From Microlunatus phosphovorus NM-1 (GTDB lineage Bacteria; Actinomycetota; Actinomycetes; Propionibacteriales; Propionibacteriaceae), in NCBI RefSeq assembly GCF_000270245.1, contig NC_015635.1, forward strand, positions 124,001 to 188,000: 64,000 nt of DNA, written 5' to 3'. Positions 24,934 through 33,367 of this stretch are shown here, in pieces. Each line of letters begins with the position of its first letter. Position 1 is the first letter of the stretch. The position numbers and the translations under genes were made by a program. Below the pieces are notes generated by a model. That model had not been told where the DNA came from. It saw only the letters and a list, made by a program, of their open reading frames with translations, and ran no database searches.

Positions 24934-25766
24934 GCGGGATCTCGGTGTCGGGCATGGACGCCGGCTCGGGCCCCAGTGGGGCGGTGCTGGCTGATCGGCG
25001 CGGTTCGCTGCTGAGCGACATCGGCGCGGTGTTCATGCGAGAGATGTGGCTGGTGCTGCGAGATCCGTTCTCGCTGATCTTCTCCTTGGTCCAGCCGCTG
25101 GTGTTCCTCGGCCTGTTCGGGCCGCTGCTCGGTGGCTCGGTCACCGAGGAAGCGTTGGGCGGCCAGTCGCCGTTGCAGTGGTTCCTGCCGGGCGTGATCG
25201 TGATGATCTGCCTCTTCGGCACCGGCGCGGCGGGCTCGAACCTGCTGTTCGAGATCTCACTGGGATCCTACGAGCGGGTGCTCGCCACGCCGTTGCGGCG
25301 CTCGGCGATCCTGGTCGGCCGTGCCCTGAAGGAGCTTGCCCCACTGGTGGTGCAGGCGGCCCTGATCGTGGTCGTGTCGATCCCGTTCGGGTTCAAGCTC
25401 TATCCGTTGCACGTGGTGGCCGGGCTGCTGCTGCTCGGTGTGTTCGGGATCGGAATGGGCGCGTTCTCCTACGCGCTCGCCATCGCTGCCCGGAAGCGGG
25501 AGTGGATGTTCTGGGCCGTGCAGCAGTCGCTGCTCTTCCCGTTGCTGATCCTGTCCGGGATGATGCTTCCCCTGGAGAACGGGCCGCGGTGGATGCAGGT
25601 GATCGGTGCGTTCAACCCGCTCACCTACATCGTCAACGCCGAGCGGACCCTGTTCAGCGGCTCCTTCACAGATCCGGCGATCGGCTGGGCCGTCCTCGCC
25701 GCGGTGCTGACCTGCGCGGCAGGACTGTGGGTCGGGGTGCAACAGGTGCGCCGCAGCACGAGCTGA
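24930..25766 (+). CDS. ABC-2 type permease (DrrB-like)
   Basis: 278 aa from a GTG overlapping the ATPase fragment. Six hydrophobic segments, first near residue 50 (LIFSLVQPLVFLGLFGPLL), then WFLPGVIVMICLFGTGAAGS, the ABC-2 signature region YERVLATPLRRSAILVGRALKEL, and FPLLILSGMMLPLENGPRWMQ. It would form the membrane channel of a daunorubicin-resistance-type exporter; the ATPase next door has lost its catalytic part. Followed by a palindrome at 25787-25814. Confidence 0.85.
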   Translation: MSGISVSGMDAGSGPSGAVLADRRGSLLSDIGAVFMREMWLVLRDPFSLIFSLVQPLVFLGLFGPLLGGSVTEEALGGQSPLQWFLPGVIVMICLFGTGAAGSNLLFEISLGSYERVLATPLRRSAILVGRALKELAPLVVQAALIVVVSIPFGFKLYPLHVVAGLLLLGVFGIGMGAFSYALAIAARKREWMFWAVQQSLLFPLLILSGMMLPLENGPRWMQVIGAFNPLTYIVNAERTLFSGSFTDPAIGWAVLAAVLTCAAGLWVGVQQVRRSTS

Positions 25767-25786
25767 CTTGTCCGAATTGGCTGAGT

Positions 25787-25814
25787 GGTCTTGCCGGGAG
25801 TACCCGGCAGGATC
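25787..25814. repeat. REP-like palindrome, copy 1
   Basis: GGTCTTGCCGGG (25787-25798), 4-base loop, CCCGGCAGGATC (25803-25814). The same sequence in reverse, with flanking similarity (CTGAG..., GATCGCACA), recurs at 26993-27024, on the other side of the AbiEi-like gene. It may also end drrB transcription. Confidence 0.55.
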
Positions 25815-25957
25815 GCACAGCCTCTGTCGGGTTGTGTCGGTCTGGGTCCGGTCGATCCAGCCGACGGTTATCCACAGATCAAGTCCAACCTCGAGCGTCA
25901 TCCACAGATTTGCGGCGAGGCCGTATCAAGTGCCCCTGACATCAGCAGTGTCTGTAC

Positions 25958-26947
25958 ATGAGAAGACGTGTCGATCCGACGCCCGAGTTGCTCCGGCTGG
26001 CAAGTGCACAAGGCGGCGTCCTCGCGCTGAGTCAGGCGGCCGATCTCGGCCTCGGACGGCACTCGGTGGCCCGGCTTTTGGACCAAGGACACTGGTCGCG
26101 GATCTGCGCGGGCGTCGTGTGGACCCATCCCTTACGAACCGGGGATGAGTTGCCGTGGTTGGCCAAGGCGTGGTCCGGGCTGATCGTCGGCGGAAGCGGT
26201 TCCCGTCTGGGTCCGCATTCGTCGGGGTTTCTCTACGGCTTGATAGCCGAGCCGGAGCTACCCGACATCTTCGTCGGAAGCCCGACCGCTTCGGTCCAGG
26301 CCGGCGGACCATGGGTGCTCCGCCGTGAGCAACCTGGTGCGCGCTCAGCCAGAGCCGTCGGAGAACCGCCGCGGCTCACGGTGGACGCCGCCGTGATCGA
26401 TCTGTGTAACGAGGCGTGCGCCGGCGACGTGGTCGGCTTGCTGACCAAAGCCGTGCAGCGTCAGCTCACGTCTTCCGATCGGCTGCTCGACGAGCTTGGC
26501 ACGAGGGCTCGGCATCGGCATCGCCGCTTGGTCCGCGACATCCTCAGCGATGTTGACGAAGGGTCTGAATCGCCGCTGGAACTCAGTTATCTGCGCGAGG
26601 TCGAGCGGCCGCATGGCCTGCCTAGCGGCCGCCGACAGGCCTCCAGGCTGGGCTTGTCCCATCTCTCCGACGTCGGCTATGACCTCTGGAGTCTCCTGGT
26701 GGAGCTGGATGGCCGAGGCGGACATATCGAGGAGGGCCGCCTCCGGGATCGTCGGCGCGATAATGCCTTTGCGTTGCGCGACTTCCTCACACTGCGCTTC
26801 GGCTGGCATGACGTGACCGACAACCCGTGCGTCATCGCCTGGCAGGTGGCGATGGTGCTCACCGCTCGGGGCTGGACGGGCAGCTTTCGGCGCTGCCCAC
26901 GATGTCGAGCCTTGGCTGATTCTGACTTCGTTGCGATGTGTTCCTGA
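25958..26947 (+). CDS. AbiEi-like/Vsr-like nuclease-domain protein
   Basis: 329 aa. The N-terminal 55 residues (LASAQGGVLALSQAADLGLG, SVARLLDQGHWSRICAGVVW) match the winged-helix AbiEi_4-type domain of type IV antitoxins. The C-terminal 90 residues carry a Vsr/DUF559-like pattern: YDLWSLLVELDGRGGH (acidic core), RDRRRDNAFALRDFLTLRFGW, DVTDNPCVIAWQVAMVL. This architecture is common as solitary genes in actinobacteria; function is not established and there is no AbiEii toxin nearby. It is flanked by two inverted copies of a REP-like palindrome. Confidence 0.78.
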   Translation: MRRRVDPTPELLRLASAQGGVLALSQAADLGLGRHSVARLLDQGHWSRICAGVVWTHPLRTGDELPWLAKAWSGLIVGGSGSRLGPHSSGFLYGLIAEPELPDIFVGSPTASVQAGGPWVLRREQPGARSARAVGEPPRLTVDAAVIDLCNEACAGDVVGLLTKAVQRQLTSSDRLLDELGTRARHRHRRLVRDILSDVDEGSESPLELSYLREVERPHGLPSGRRQASRLGLSHLSDVGYDLWSLLVELDGRGGHIEEGRLRDRRRDNAFALRDFLTLRFGWHDVTDNPCVIAWQVAMVLTARGWTGSFRRCPRCRALADSDFVAMCS

Positions 26948-26992
26948 TAGCGGGTGGAGGTCCCAGTGTTCAGGCTCCTCACTGCAAGGTGT

Positions 26993-27024
26993 GCGATCTT
27001 GCCGGGAAGTCCCGGCAAGATCGC
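26993..27024. repeat. REP-like palindrome, copy 2 (perfect)
   Basis: GCGATCTTGCCGGGA and its exact complement surround a 2-base loop (AG). It is related to the palindrome at 25787-25814 in inverted orientation and lies between convergent genes, so it may serve as a bidirectional terminator. Confidence 0.65.
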
Positions 27025-27057
27025 TCAGCTTCGGAGCGCAATTGGGGTCGCTGATGG

Positions 27058-27600
27058 TCAAGCAACGGCGGAAGGGTTTCGACAGAACTCCGCGATGGCG
27101 GACAGACCCGGCCGCCAGCCGTCCGAGGTGTCGACGTCGAGCGTCGGTGCCTCGAGGTGGATGGGGTCGAAGGCCGCCGCTGCGGTCAGATGTTGGGCGT
27201 CGGCATGCGCAGCCCTCGTCCCTTGGGTCGCCAGACGCTGCTCTTGCCTGGCTCGCGCCACCTCGTCGATCACGGTGCAGCGCACGACCTTGAGGTCAGC
27301 CAGGTCACCGACAGAGCCGAGACCCTGGAGCCAGAGTCGGTGCTGGAAGGCTGCTTCGGCGACGAGGGTGACCTCGGCTCGCAGCAGCAGCGCGATCGTC
27401 TCGAAGAACAACCCGTAGGTGCGCATCGTGAGTTCGTCGCTGACCGACGGCACAAATCCGGGGTTGGAGAAGACCATGCCTTCCTTGATCTCGTCCCGAC
27501 TCACGACCGGACACCCGATCGCGGTCGCCAGCTCGTGCGCCAGCGTGGTCTTGCCTGAGCCCGCCGGGCCTGTCACCAAGATCAGTGTCGGTCGTCCCAT
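27058..27600 (-). CDS. P-loop AAA_33-type small kinase
   Basis: 180 aa. Walker A is ILVTGPAGSGKTTLAHELA near residue 6; CPVVSRDEIKEG is the substrate-proximal Asp region; LVAEAAFQHRLW is the Walker B-like segment; KVVRCTVIDEVARARQEQR resembles the lid of nucleotide or sugar kinases. Proteins of this type phosphorylate small molecules or polynucleotides; no substrate can be assigned. It is divergent from the PAAR gene. Confidence 0.75.
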   Translation of the reverse strand: MGRPTLILVTGPAGSGKTTLAHELATAIGCPVVSRDEIKEGMVFSNPGFVPSVSDELTMRTYGLFFETIALLLRAEVTLVAEAAFQHRLWLQGLGSVGDLADLKVVRCTVIDEVARARQEQRLATQGTRAAHADAQHLTAAAAFDPIHLEAPTLDVDTSDGWRPGLSAIAEFCRNPSAVA

Positions 27601-27765
27601 GTGGCGACCTTAAGGCAGGTGCGCAGGGTAGCCCGCTGAGCGGGATCGTGGGGCTCTTCGGGCCGGTGGCTCTGCCCTCATGGGCACGATGACCAGCCGA
27701 TCCTGGCGGACGACAGTCCGCGGTGGAACTATGGAAGCAACCGCAACTGATGAAGGGGTGGATTG

Positions 27766-28083
27766 ATGCCGACCGGGCCAGCGCTGCGTGCCGGGGACAT
27801 GGTTGTCTGCCCGCTGATGGATGGCCCCAAGCCACACGTCGGCGGTCCGATCAGCCCAGCAGCCGCTATCCCGACGGTGTTGATCGGGGGGATGCCGGCG
27901 GCCGTCGCAAACGGGGTACCCGGCGGAATCGTCTGCGTCTCCCCGGCCCCCAACGGGATCGTGATGGGCAGCATGACCGTCCAGATCGGCGGTTTTCCAG
28001 CTGCTCGGCTGGGCGATCAGACCATGCACGGCACGCCCATCGCCCCGGGACCCGGCTGCCCCACGGTCATCATCGGCGGCTGA
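27766..28083 (+). CDS. PAAR-motif spike-tip protein
   Basis: 105 aa from the ATG at 27766 (a TTG one codon before is possible). PAAR-repeat features: ALRAGDMVVCPLMDGPKPHV, GGPISPAAAIPTVLIGGMPA, QIGGFPAARLGDQTMHG, GPGCPTVIIGG, with the Cys/His residues that bind zinc at the cone. PAAR proteins cap the spike of type VI and extracellular contractile injection systems and can carry toxins. No sheath, tube or baseplate gene lies in the window, but a probable injection-system cargo gene is 1 kb away. Confidence 0.88.
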   Translation: MPTGPALRAGDMVVCPLMDGPKPHVGGPISPAAAIPTVLIGGMPAAVANGVPGGIVCVSPAPNGIVMGSMTVQIGGFPAARLGDQTMHGTPIAPGPGCPTVIIGG

Positions 28084-28130
28084 GCGCCCTGCCCCGGCCC
28101 CGGCCGGGCCAAGAAACGTGTGCAGGCCAC

Positions 28131-28236
28131 GCGCGTTCCACGATCGTTTGGCGCCGAGGGGTCAATGACGTCCGGGGTTGGCGCCTAGCCCGGGCACGTC
28201 TGACGCCGCCGGGTCAACAACGGACGTGGAACGCGC
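28131..28236. terminator. inverted repeat between convergent genes
   Basis: GCGCGTTCCACG (28131-28142) and CGTGGAACGCGC (28225-28236) are perfect 12-bp inverted arms separated by 82 bases, located between the PAAR gene and the convergent 229-aa gene. A structured bidirectional end region is likely; a classic U-tract is absent. The rest of the 217-base gap shows no gene. Confidence 0.4.
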
Positions 28237-28300
28237 TCACCCTGACGACCTGACCGGCCAAGGACAATCGCGAGTCGATGCGACTACGGGAGCCACGGAG

Positions 28301-28990
28301 TCAGTCCGGCAGCGGTACGGCGGTGGTCCGCACTCGGAAGTGCTCGTCCGAGGGCTGCTCCGGCAGGGCGTCGTGCAGCCGACCGGTGACCTCCACCGCG
28401 ACACTGATTCCCTGACCTCGCTCGATCGCCGGACCGGCCAGGGCAATCGCGCCGTACGCCCCGGGCGTGATCTCGGCCGGCCGACCGACCCCGCCCAGCC
28501 CTTGCGGCTCGGGGGACACGAACCCGGTCTCCAGCCGCTGCATGGGGTGCCAGCCGACCTCGGTCCCGTCTGCCTGTTCCAGATGCACCAGCACCGAGTC
28601 CGGATCCAGCTGGAAGTCGGCCGGACCCGTACCGCCTCCGACCGCGAGCAGCGCTACCTCTCCGTCCGGCAGCGAGCTGGCGTAGAAGGTGGCCGTCGCC
28701 ACCGGTGAGTCACGAGCGGCAGCGGCGATCCGTTCTGCGGCGTAGAGCACCGGGTCGAGCTCGGGGTGCCGCAGGTCGACCGTACGCTGCTGACCCATCA
28801 ACCCAGCCAGCACCGCCAGGTCCGCGTCGTCGACGCCCGCGCGCCAGGTGCCGATCACCGGGCTCCGGTCGCGCGCGGTCCGCACGATCAGGTACGCCGA
28901 GCCGTCGTCATAGACCACCAGCTCCTCGTCGATCGAGGTCGGCGGCGGCGACTGCCAGCGGACCCGGCCGGTCTCAGCCATCCATTCCAC
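28301..28990 (-). CDS. hypothetical protein downstream of the zincin-type cargo protein
   Basis: 229 aa, no recognised family. It has no signal peptide or membrane segment. Visible features: DEELVVYDDGSAYLIVRTAR near the start, typical of a small beta-rich N-domain, and GAYGAIALAGPAIERGQGIS in the last third. It follows the zincin-type gene after 81 bases on the same strand, so it may be its immunity or loading partner; this is inference from position only. Confidence 0.6.
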   Translation of the reverse strand: MEWMAETGRVRWQSPPPTSIDEELVVYDDGSAYLIVRTARDRSPVIGTWRAGVDDADLAVLAGLMGQQRTVDLRHPELDPVLYAAERIAAAARDSPVATATFYASSLPDGEVALLAVGGGTGPADFQLDPDSVLVHLEQADGTEVGWHPMQRLETGFVSPEPQGLGGVGRPAEITPGAYGAIALAGPAIERGQGISVAVEVTGRLHDALPEQPSDEHFRVRTTAVPLPD

Positions 28991-29071
28991 CTCTCACTGG
29001 TTCGACTCCCGTCGGGGCAACTCTCCTGGATCGACTCTCCTGGATCGACTTCACCAGGTCAGACACCCCGA

Positions 29072-31246
29072 CTACTTCACCTCTGCGGTGAACGATTTCT
29101 CCCACATGTTCGCCAGCTTGTCGTTGAACTGGGCGACCAGCGGATTGAACTGGTCAGCCCGGATCTCGGTGGTCTTCGATGATCCCATCAGACTCTGCAC
29201 GCTGTAGGTGACGTTCTGGTCGGGCGCGGCCTTGCCGCTGCCGAGCGGAGTATGACCGCCGCCGGCCGCGGCGGCCTTGTCCGCATCGAGCTGAGCCTTC
29301 ATGTGCGTGACCAGCGCGGCCATCTGCGGATTGGGCGGCCCGAGCGCGGCGACCCCGCTGGCCGGGGTGCTCATCACTTTGTTGACCTCGGTCTGGATCG
29401 TCGACTCCAGATCGGTGACGCTGGCGGTCAGCGCGGGCTGGATCACCGTGTTGAGCAACTCGGCGGACAGCTGCCGGCAGGTCTCCTGCGCCATGTTGGA
29501 CACCACCGAATACGCCCGCAGGTACAACGTGGGTGCCCGGGTCATCTTCGCCGGGGCGACCACCCCGGGCGGCAGCGGCGCGGCGGCAGCAGCGGTCGCA
29601 CTCTTGACCAGCTGGGCCATCTTGGTGGCGAACGCCGCGGAGGTCACCCCCGTCTCCACCGCCGAACCGGCGGCGGCCCAAGTCGTCGGCAGCGCGGTGA
29701 GCTGGCCGGTCAATCCGGCGGACGGGAAGATCACCGGCAGCCCGAGGAACGTCCCGGGGCCGCCGGCCGAGCCGATTGTGGCCGAGGCGGCACCCGCGGC
29801 GTTCGCCTGCTGGGCACCGCCGGCAGCGGTCATCGCCGGCACCGAGCCGTGCACGTTGATCGAGGTCTTGCCGACACCGGCCACGTCCACTGCGGCACCT
29901 TGCGCCTTGCTGAGTGCTGCGCCATACATCGAGGTGATGGAGGCAGCGAGCTTCGTGGCATCGAACCCGGCATCCACTCCTGCCCCGGCGGCCGTCAGGT
30001 TGCTGAAGTTCGCCGTCGTCTCGAACGCCACTGCCTGGGGCACCGTGCCGGCGAGCTTCGCATCCGACAGGGCGGCCAGATTCTTCTCCAGCTCGCTGCG
30101 TACGGCAGGGTCGACCACCCCGGCCCGCGCAGCCGCCGCCATCTTCGTCTTCACCACGGCGCGATTGGCCCGGAACGCATCGGTGATCGCCGGCAGTGTG
30201 GTGGCGAGCTGGGTCAGGAGCGGCTGCCGCAGCGAGGAGAGCACCATCCGTTCGACGGTCTTCTTGTCCAGGGCCTTCATCGCACTCGGCGCGCTCTTCG
30301 GTGCCGCCTGGTGCAGCAGGGCATTGAGCATTTCGTTGCTCTGGCTGTATTCGTCGTCGATCCCGAGCAGATGGCCGTATTCGTGGGCGGCGATCACGCT
30401 GTCATCGGCGGAGTAGTTGCCCTTGTTCAGGTAGTAGTTGCCGGCATCGATCGGGTTGCCGGTCGCAGGATTGGCCTGAGTCGAGGTCGGGTGCACGATG
30501 ATCCGTTGGTCGTACTTCTCGGCCAGCCCGAACACCGCCACGGAGTTGAACGTCACCGGCAGCCGCTTCTTGGTGTTGCTGCTGAAGACGTTCACCTCTT
30601 CGCCCACCAGAGTGAGCTTGCCGTTCCACGGCTTGACCTGCTCGGTCACGATGTTCTGACACCACGCGCGGCGATTGTCCGGGTCGGTGGCCGGGATCTC
30701 GGTCGGGCTGCCGATCAACGCACCCAGTCTGGGCGTCCCCGGTGGTGCTCCGGGGGCATTGGGGTCGACGCCGTTCCGGGCCTGGTTGAGGAACTGGATG
30801 CGGATGGTGACGGTGACGCCCCGGTCGCCGTTGCGGGTCATGTCGTAGGAGACCGCGCCGCCGTACTGGGCCGCCTTGGCCTTGCCTCCGGTCCCGGGTT
30901 GGTTGTAGAGGGTCTCGTTCGGCGGCCTTTCCTTCACCGCCACCCGTTGTAGAGTCTCCTGCGCGATCTGGTCGATGATGCCGGCCACCGCTCGGTTGCC
31001 CGCCAACCGCTGCAACTCGAGCGGTCGGCTTTCAGCGATCGGATGCTGCCCGACCATGGTTGCGCGAGGGTCTGCCGTGGACGTGTCCCGGTGTTCCGGT
31101 CCGGCGGTCACCGGCGCACGGTGACGATCGCCCTGCTTGCCCGACGGCCCCTGCCCAGCTGGGCGTTCCCGCATGGTCCAAGCGAACCCCGCAGGCGCTC
31201 CCGGGTCGACGGCGTCAGCGGTGCTTTGCCCGACCGGCCAGGACAA
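29072..31246 (-). CDS. zincin-motif protein with contractile-injection-system cargo tail
   Basis: 724 aa if started at 31246 (an ATG at 31174 would remove 24 residues). Near residue 80 is ELQRLAGNRAVAGIIDQIAQ, the LQRxAGNxAV tail seen in many actinobacterial proteins linked to extracellular contractile injection systems. Around residue 287 is AAHEYGHLLGIDDEY, an HExxHxxGxxD zincin metalloprotease site. The region between has IIVHPTSTQANPATGNPIDA. The C-terminal 400 residues are Ala/Thr-rich helices without recognised domain. No signal peptide. It lies 37 bases after a response-regulator gene. Proposed role: protease effector carried by an injection particle. Confidence 0.72.
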   Translation of the reverse strand: MSWPVGQSTADAVDPGAPAGFAWTMRERPAGQGPSGKQGDRHRAPVTAGPEHRDTSTADPRATMVGQHPIAESRPLELQRLAGNRAVAGIIDQIAQETLQRVAVKERPPNETLYNQPGTGGKAKAAQYGGAVSYDMTRNGDRGVTVTIRIQFLNQARNGVDPNAPGAPPGTPRLGALIGSPTEIPATDPDNRRAWCQNIVTEQVKPWNGKLTLVGEEVNVFSSNTKKRLPVTFNSVAVFGLAEKYDQRIIVHPTSTQANPATGNPIDAGNYYLNKGNYSADDSVIAAHEYGHLLGIDDEYSQSNEMLNALLHQAAPKSAPSAMKALDKKTVERMVLSSLRQPLLTQLATTLPAITDAFRANRAVVKTKMAAAARAGVVDPAVRSELEKNLAALSDAKLAGTVPQAVAFETTANFSNLTAAGAGVDAGFDATKLAASITSMYGAALSKAQGAAVDVAGVGKTSINVHGSVPAMTAAGGAQQANAAGAASATIGSAGGPGTFLGLPVIFPSAGLTGQLTALPTTWAAAGSAVETGVTSAAFATKMAQLVKSATAAAAAPLPPGVVAPAKMTRAPTLYLRAYSVVSNMAQETCRQLSAELLNTVIQPALTASVTDLESTIQTEVNKVMSTPASGVAALGPPNPQMAALVTHMKAQLDADKAAAAGGGHTPLGSGKAAPDQNVTYSVQSLMGSSKTTEIRADQFNPLVAQFNDKLANMWEKSFTAEVK

Positions 31247-31282
31247 TCTGCACTTTCGGGCAATTTTGGACCTGCGGACCGC

Positions 31283-31900
31283 TCAGCCGTAGCTCTCCCT
31301 GGCGATCCGGGCGGCCTCGACCCGATCGGTGGCGCCGAGCTTGGCCAGGATCGCCGACACGTTGTTACTGACGGTCTTACCGGAGATCGCGAGGCGCTCG
31401 GCGATCTGTGGGTTGCTGAGGCCGCGAACCACGAGGTCGAGGATGTCACGCTCACGCCGGGTCAGGCCGAATGGGTCGGTTGTCAGGGCTACTTTGGCCA
31501 GGCCGGAGCTGGGTGCCACACTGGCGCTGAGCACCACGGCGCCCTGCTCGGCCGCGCGGACGGCGGCGATGAGTTGGCTGGGCGGGGCGTCCTTCACGAC
31601 ATAGCCGGCCGCCCCCGCGGCGATGGCCTCGCGTACCGAACCCTGATCGTCGTACATAGTGACCACGACGATCCTGGTCTTTGGGACGAGGGCGGTGAGT
31701 CGCTCGGCGACGCTCACCCCGGAGGCATCCGGCAGGCCCAGGTCGAGGAGCAACACATCGGGCTGCAGCTCCCGGACGATCGCAATCGCCTCGGCAGCTC
31801 CCGCGGCCTGCCCGACGACCTCAAATCCCTGGGATTCGAAGAGCGCGACCAGCCCGTAGCGAAAAACCGGGTGGTCATCGACCACCACGATGCGGGTCAT
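31283..31900 (-). CDS. NarL/LuxR-family response regulator
   Basis: 205 aa from the ATG at 31900, which overlaps the kinase stop (ATGA). Receiver domain: IVVVDDHPVFRYGL (acidic pair), LLLDLGLPDASG (phospho-Asp about residue 53), VVVTMYDD, GYVVKDAP (Lys). C-terminal LuxR HTH: FGLTRRERDILDLVVRGLSN then IAERLAISGKTVSNNVSAIL. It pairs with a histidine kinase whose gene is now split: 3' part directly upstream, 5' part at 50405-51901. Without an intact kinase its control is probably lost or taken over. Confidence 0.92.
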   Translation of the reverse strand: MTRIVVVDDHPVFRYGLVALFESQGFEVVGQAAGAAEAIAIVRELQPDVLLLDLGLPDASGVSVAERLTALVPKTRIVVVTMYDDQGSVREAIAAGAAGYVVKDAPPSQLIAAVRAAEQGAVVLSASVAPSSGLAKVALTTDPFGLTRRERDILDLVVRGLSNPQIAERLAISGKTVSNNVSAILAKLGATDRVEAARIARESYG

Positions 31901-32181
31901 TGCACCCCTCCTAGTGGGAGCCAACAATGGACAAAGGTGCCGCCGCAGGCCTCACGTGCGACGGTGATCTGGCCGCCGAGTTCCGCGGCTTGTTCGCGCA
32001 TCGAGGTCAGGCCTATCCCGGCAACGGCTTCCGCGGCGATGCCGATCCCGTCGTCGGTCACCGACAGGTCCAGTCGGTCATCCTGTGCTGCGAGGATCAC
32101 CCGACACGTGGTCGCAGCGGCGTGCCGGCGTACGTTCGTCACGGCCTCGGAGATGATTCGGAAGGCAGCCACCTCGACGGC
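31897..32181 (-). pseudogene. 3' part of NarL-type histidine kinase (HATPase domain), split gene
   Basis: The frame reads AVEVAAFRIISEAVTNVRRH (N box), LDLSVTDDGIGI (G1), GIGLTSMREQAAELGG (G2) and ends with the usual FVHCWLP. It has no start of its own; at 32179-32181 it meets the inserted element. The missing 5' part ends at 50405 with ASLPAPLPAA, so the native sequence was LPAA-VEVAAF. Joined, the kinase would be about 590 aa. Confidence 0.9.
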
Positions 32182-32714
32182 TGCAGCCCCTGTTCGAGAT
32201 CCCGACCGCGGAAAACATCACCATCCACGGCCACAAGGTCGTCAAGGTCCACTACGCCGACGGCAGGACCGAGATCTGGCCGCCGGTCGCCGACACCGAC
32301 GAGGAGCTCCTGGAGCAGCTTCGCCAGATGGGCAGCAACGCCACCCCCGCCCGGACCATCGACGGTCACCAGTACGAGATGACGTTAATGCTCGACGAGC
32401 GGTTCCGGCTCCACGCCTACAGCGACGAGGTGAGCGGCCAACCGCGCATATCGATCCGCCAACACCGGCTGACCAACATCACCCTCGGCGACCTCGTCCA
32501 CGGCGGTCTGATGCCCGAGGAGCTTGCGCGGTTCCTCGACGCCGCCGTCCGGGCCAACGTCAGCATCTGCGTCGCCGGCGTGCAGGCCGTCGGCAAGACC
32601 ACACTGCTCCGAGCACTGGTCGACGCCATCCCAATGTCAGAGGAGTTCGGCACGCTGGAAACCGACCTCGAGCTGTTCTCCCACAAGCTGCCTGGCCGGG
32701 AAAGCTGCGCGTAC
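32181..32714 (+). pseudogene. middle part of CpaF-type secretion ATPase, split gene
   Basis: 178 codons: LQPLFEIPTAENITIHGHKV, a DELLEQL segment, HAYSDEVSGQPRISIRQHRL, GDLVHGGLMPEELARFLDAA, then Walker A ICVAGVQAVGKTTLLRAL and the Asp-box GTLETDLEL. It continues the piece at 49812-50405. After PGRESC it is cut by an IS256 fragment, so the His box and Walker B are missing. Reading on into the IS256 frame creates a false fusion protein. Confidence 0.88.
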
Positions 32715-33330
32715 CTGACCGAGCTGAAGAACCGCGGCGTCGCCGACGTCTGCATCGCCGTGTGTGACGGACTCAAGGGCCTCCCGGAGGCGATCACCAC
32801 GGTGTGGGAGCTGACGGTGGTGCAGCAGTGCATCATCCACCTCCTCCGCAATACGTTCCGGTTCGCGTCGCGGAAGTACTGGGACCAGATCGCCCACGAC
32901 CTGCGGCCGGTCTACACCGCCGCCTCCGAGGCCGAGGCGTGGGCCCGGTTCGAGGAGTTCGAGGAGAAGTGGGGCACCCCGTACCCGGCGATCAGCCGGC
33001 TGTGGCGCACCGCCTGGTCGGAGTTCATACCGTTCCTGGACTACGACGTGGAGATCAGAAAGGTCATCTGCAGCACGAACGCGATCGAGAGCCTGAACGC
33101 CCGCTACCGACGGGCGGTCCGGGCCCGCGGTCACTTCCCCAACGACCAGGCCGCGATGAAGTGTCTCTACCTGGTCACCAGATCGCTGGACCCGACCGGA
33201 CAAGGCAGGGCACGATAGGCGAGAAGGTGGAAACCGGCTTTGAACGCGTTCGCCATCACCTTCGAAGGCCGGATCAACCCGGCCGGGAACTGATCATGGC
33301 ACCAGATCAGATCCACCGTTTATCTGACAC
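32715..33330 (+). mobile_element. IS256-family 3' fragment, copy 1
   Basis: Encodes the last third of an IS256 (Mutator-type) transposase: LTELKNRGVADVCIAVCDGL, the catalytic-region CIIHLLRNTFRFASRKYWDQ and STNAIESLNARYRRAVRARG with the final Glu, then TAG at 33216-33218 where Trp is expected, followed in the same frame by RRWKPALNAFAITFEGRINP. The end ATCTGACAC is the inverted-repeat side. The first two thirds are missing. Copy 2 at 42247-42862 has the same length, breakpoint and TAG. Confidence 0.9.
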
Positions 33331-33367
33331 ACTCCCCAGTCGTTAGCTTCGCGACGCTTGTCTTTGT

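Noticed and set aside
29252-30952. A 566-codon plus-strand frame
   Set aside because: It is antisense to the zincin-motif protein, which has a recognisable HExxH site and tail motif; the plus-strand product is Gly/Arg/His-rich without domains.
31043-32767. A 574-codon plus-strand frame through the response regulator and kinase fragment
   Set aside because: It is antisense to the NarL regulator and out of frame with CpaF; no motif supports it.
32328-33218. An apparent 296-aa fusion of an ATPase and a transposase
   Set aside because: The first half is CpaF and the second half IS256 transposase; the frame is continuous only by chance across the junction at 32714/32715, and both parts are truncated.
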